Shown here: positions 63,901 to 64,000 of the stretch, in pieces | Position numbering within the stretch: position 1 is the stretch's first letter | Layout: the number at the start of each line of letters is the position of its first letter | The notes under the pieces: model-generated | What the model was told of the DNA's origin: nothing | The model's input: the letters and a program-made list of their open reading frames with translations, nothing else | The model's database searches: none | Assembly: GCA_036874045.1 (NCBI GenBank) | Contig: CM072342.1 | Location: 4,362,501-4,426,500 of the forward strand | Direction of reading: 5' to 3' | DNA from: Cymodocea nodosa | Taxonomy: Eukaryota; Streptophyta; Magnoliopsida; Alismatales; Cymodoceaceae | Length of the DNA stretch: 64,000 nt | Made by a program: the position numbers and the translations under genes

Positions 63901-64000
63901 CATTTTTATTTAATCTACATACTTTATCAGGTATCAAAAGAGCCAGGTCTTTTTTTCTCGTTCAGATACTGAACTACATTTTTTTTTAGGGTCGTGGTCC
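48928..64000 (+). CDS. SS2: Starch synthase II, plastid (5' part; continues past the window)
   Basis: Starch synthase II transfers glucose from ADP-glucose to amylopectin chains in plastids (GT5 family). Exons: 48928-49365, 50009-50489, 50734-50798, 55651-55728, 55811-55921, 56033-56077, 63429-63602, and from 63990 past the edge; all phases agree, giving 464 codons before the last piece. A Ser/Arg-rich N-terminus fits a transit peptide. An acidic variable linker follows (about 147-295), then the catalytic start [20 protein letters not shown] with the KTGGL ADP-glucose motif (KT encoded at the end of exon 2, GGL in exon 3), VVAPRYANY, and [14 protein letters not shown]...[15 protein letters not shown]. 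The ATG at 48928 (GGA-ATG-G) is preferred over one 90 nt upstream, because MAACLG starts a transit-like segment. Introns 3 (4.9 kb) and 6 (7.4 kb) are inflated by transposons. No exon is broken. Confidence 0.92.
49437..49458. repeat. (TTTC)n microsatellite in SS2 intron 1
   Basis: Five to six TTTC units. Confidence 0.85.
50859..51014 (+). repeat. 5' LTR of the SS2 intron 3 copia element
   Basis: TGTTAGAG...CTCTTCA, 156 bp, colinear with 55121-55275. Confidence 0.88.
51650..52300. repeat. Dispersed repeat family R, copy B
   Basis: Related to 7441-9035 and 53150-54770. It has the GCCCACCATTGGAACTCATTAGG segment, the purine tract, but only one AT-rich unit (about 51950-52190), and the closing 'ATTGATTCTTGATACAATACC' end. 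Confidence 0.55.
52588..53111 (+). mobile_element. TRIM: terminal-repeat retrotransposon in miniature
   Basis: A complete 524-bp element with the 5-bp target duplication TTTGT (52583-52587 and 53112-53116). LTRs are 52588-52818 (231 bp) and 52879-53111 (233 bp), both TGTTGGGTGCCC...GATCCTAACA. The 60-bp interior is a perfect PBS TGGTATCAGAGC (52821-52832), a tRNA T-arm-like GGTTCGAGTC, and the purine run GAGGGGGAT before the second LTR. It has no coding capacity and must have been moved in trans. It is nested within the copia element and more GC-rich than its surroundings. Confidence 0.93.
53150..54770. repeat. Dispersed repeat family R, copy C
   Basis: Same order of parts as copy A, including two AT-rich units (about 53640-53920 and 53980-54240) and the TTGAAATATAACTTGAAT minisatellite-like run (54280-54460), ending in GATTGATTTTCAATGTGATACC. 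Confidence 0.6.
54890..55110 (+). pseudogene. copia RNase H C-terminal remnant
   Basis: The plus strand translates to [14 protein letters not shown], stop, VDCH, then RVTPFS and [15 protein letters not shown], matching the HERTKHIEVDCHF...ADIFTKGLG pattern of copia RNase H, with stops. It ends directly before the polypurine tract and 3' LTR, where it belongs. Confidence 0.8.
55121..55275 (+). repeat. 3' LTR of the SS2 intron 3 copia element
   Basis: TGTTAAAG...CTCCACA, 155 bp, partner of 50859-51014. Confidence 0.88.
58014..58415. repeat. Tandem duplication in SS2 intron 6
   Basis: Two units of roughly 165-180 bp (58014-58192 and 58251-58415) share GGACTTT.AT.GAACTTTG, CCCTCCAACCAACATAC and GGTGGAAGGTTGGTACATC-like words. 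A partial unit (58195-58250) lies between them. The function is unknown. Confidence 0.65.
58947..61829 (+). mobile_element. hAT transposon with 8-bp target duplication in SS2 intron 6
   Basis: The 2883-bp element is flanked by TTTTTGAA on both sides (58939-58946 and 61830-61837). The left end is TATACATGTCAAATGAGTTGGG. The right end, read inward, is TAGAGATGTAAGTGGGTTGGG: imperfect terminal inverted repeats. An 8-bp duplication and T/CA-type ends are typical of hAT. Subterminal parts on both sides carry further TTGACC and GTCAAAC words. Confidence 0.85.
59460..61440 (+). pseudogene. hAT transposase remnant (BED finger to dimerisation domain)
   Basis: Broken frames follow the order of a plant hAT transposase: a BED-finger-like start (about 59440-59600), a core piece with '[13 protein letters not shown]' (about 60090), '[14 protein letters not shown]' and '[17 protein letters not shown]' (60500-60670), and the C-terminal region with '[17 protein letters not shown]' then 'NILDD' (about 61230-61310), equivalent to the conserved IPVSTVASESAFS segment. 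Stops and frameshifts are frequent, so it is inactive. Confidence 0.75.

Noticed and set aside
1-64000. CRISPR arrays, bacterial operons, rRNA or tRNA genes
   Set aside because: None seen. tRNA-like words occur only as retrotransposon primer sites, and the window is plant nuclear DNA.

Overview
This is nuclear DNA of a flowering plant: spliced genes with GT-AG introns, AT-rich spacers, and many decayed LTR retrotransposons, a LINE and DNA transposons. A monocot is a reasonable guess, and three mannan-synthase-type CslA genes would suit a mannan-storing monocot such as an aroid, but nothing here proves the species. Five protein genes are well supported. Their exons were assembled by eye from splice sites, reading phase and family motifs.

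Layout. 1-6296: an LTR retrotransposon on the minus strand, its 3' LTR cut by the window edge, with PBS, PPT and two colinear LTR segments. 6297-12977: mostly repeats, plus two terminal exons of an unrecognised plus-strand gene (10369-10760) and a coding-like minus-strand exon near 11.2-11.6 kb. 12978-24007: a complete AAR3/DCN1-like gene (plus strand, 9 exons, 280 aa). Its 6.3-kb intron 5 holds a broken Ty1/copia element and an RTE-type LINE. 24671-43205: three CslA genes in a head-to-tail minus-strand cluster, here called CslA-a (24671-27411), CslA-b (30837-34114) and CslA-c (36996-43205). Genes a and b are a recent-looking tandem duplicate with identical exon lengths (583 aa each); c is a more diverged paralogue (555 aa). 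43206-48927: intergenic, with a long inverted repeat pair. 48928-64000: the 5' part of a plastid starch synthase II gene (plus strand, 7 complete exons and the start of the eighth). Its introns 3 and 6 hold a copia element with target duplication, a nested 524-bp TRIM with target duplication, and a hAT element with an 8-bp target duplication.

Function. The CslA proteins are Golgi glycosyltransferases (GT2 family) that make beta-1,4-mannan or glucomannan from GDP-sugars. Starch synthase II elongates amylopectin chains from ADP-glucose in plastids. AAR3 is a DCN1-like cullin-neddylation factor linked to auxin response. Mannan and starch genes lie within about 40 kb, but joint regulation is only a possibility. 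I found no wholly unknown system. The most unusual verified structures are the GC-AG splice sites (one in AAR3, and one shared by CslA-a and CslA-b but not CslA-c) and the nested, target-site-resolved transposons inside starch synthase introns.
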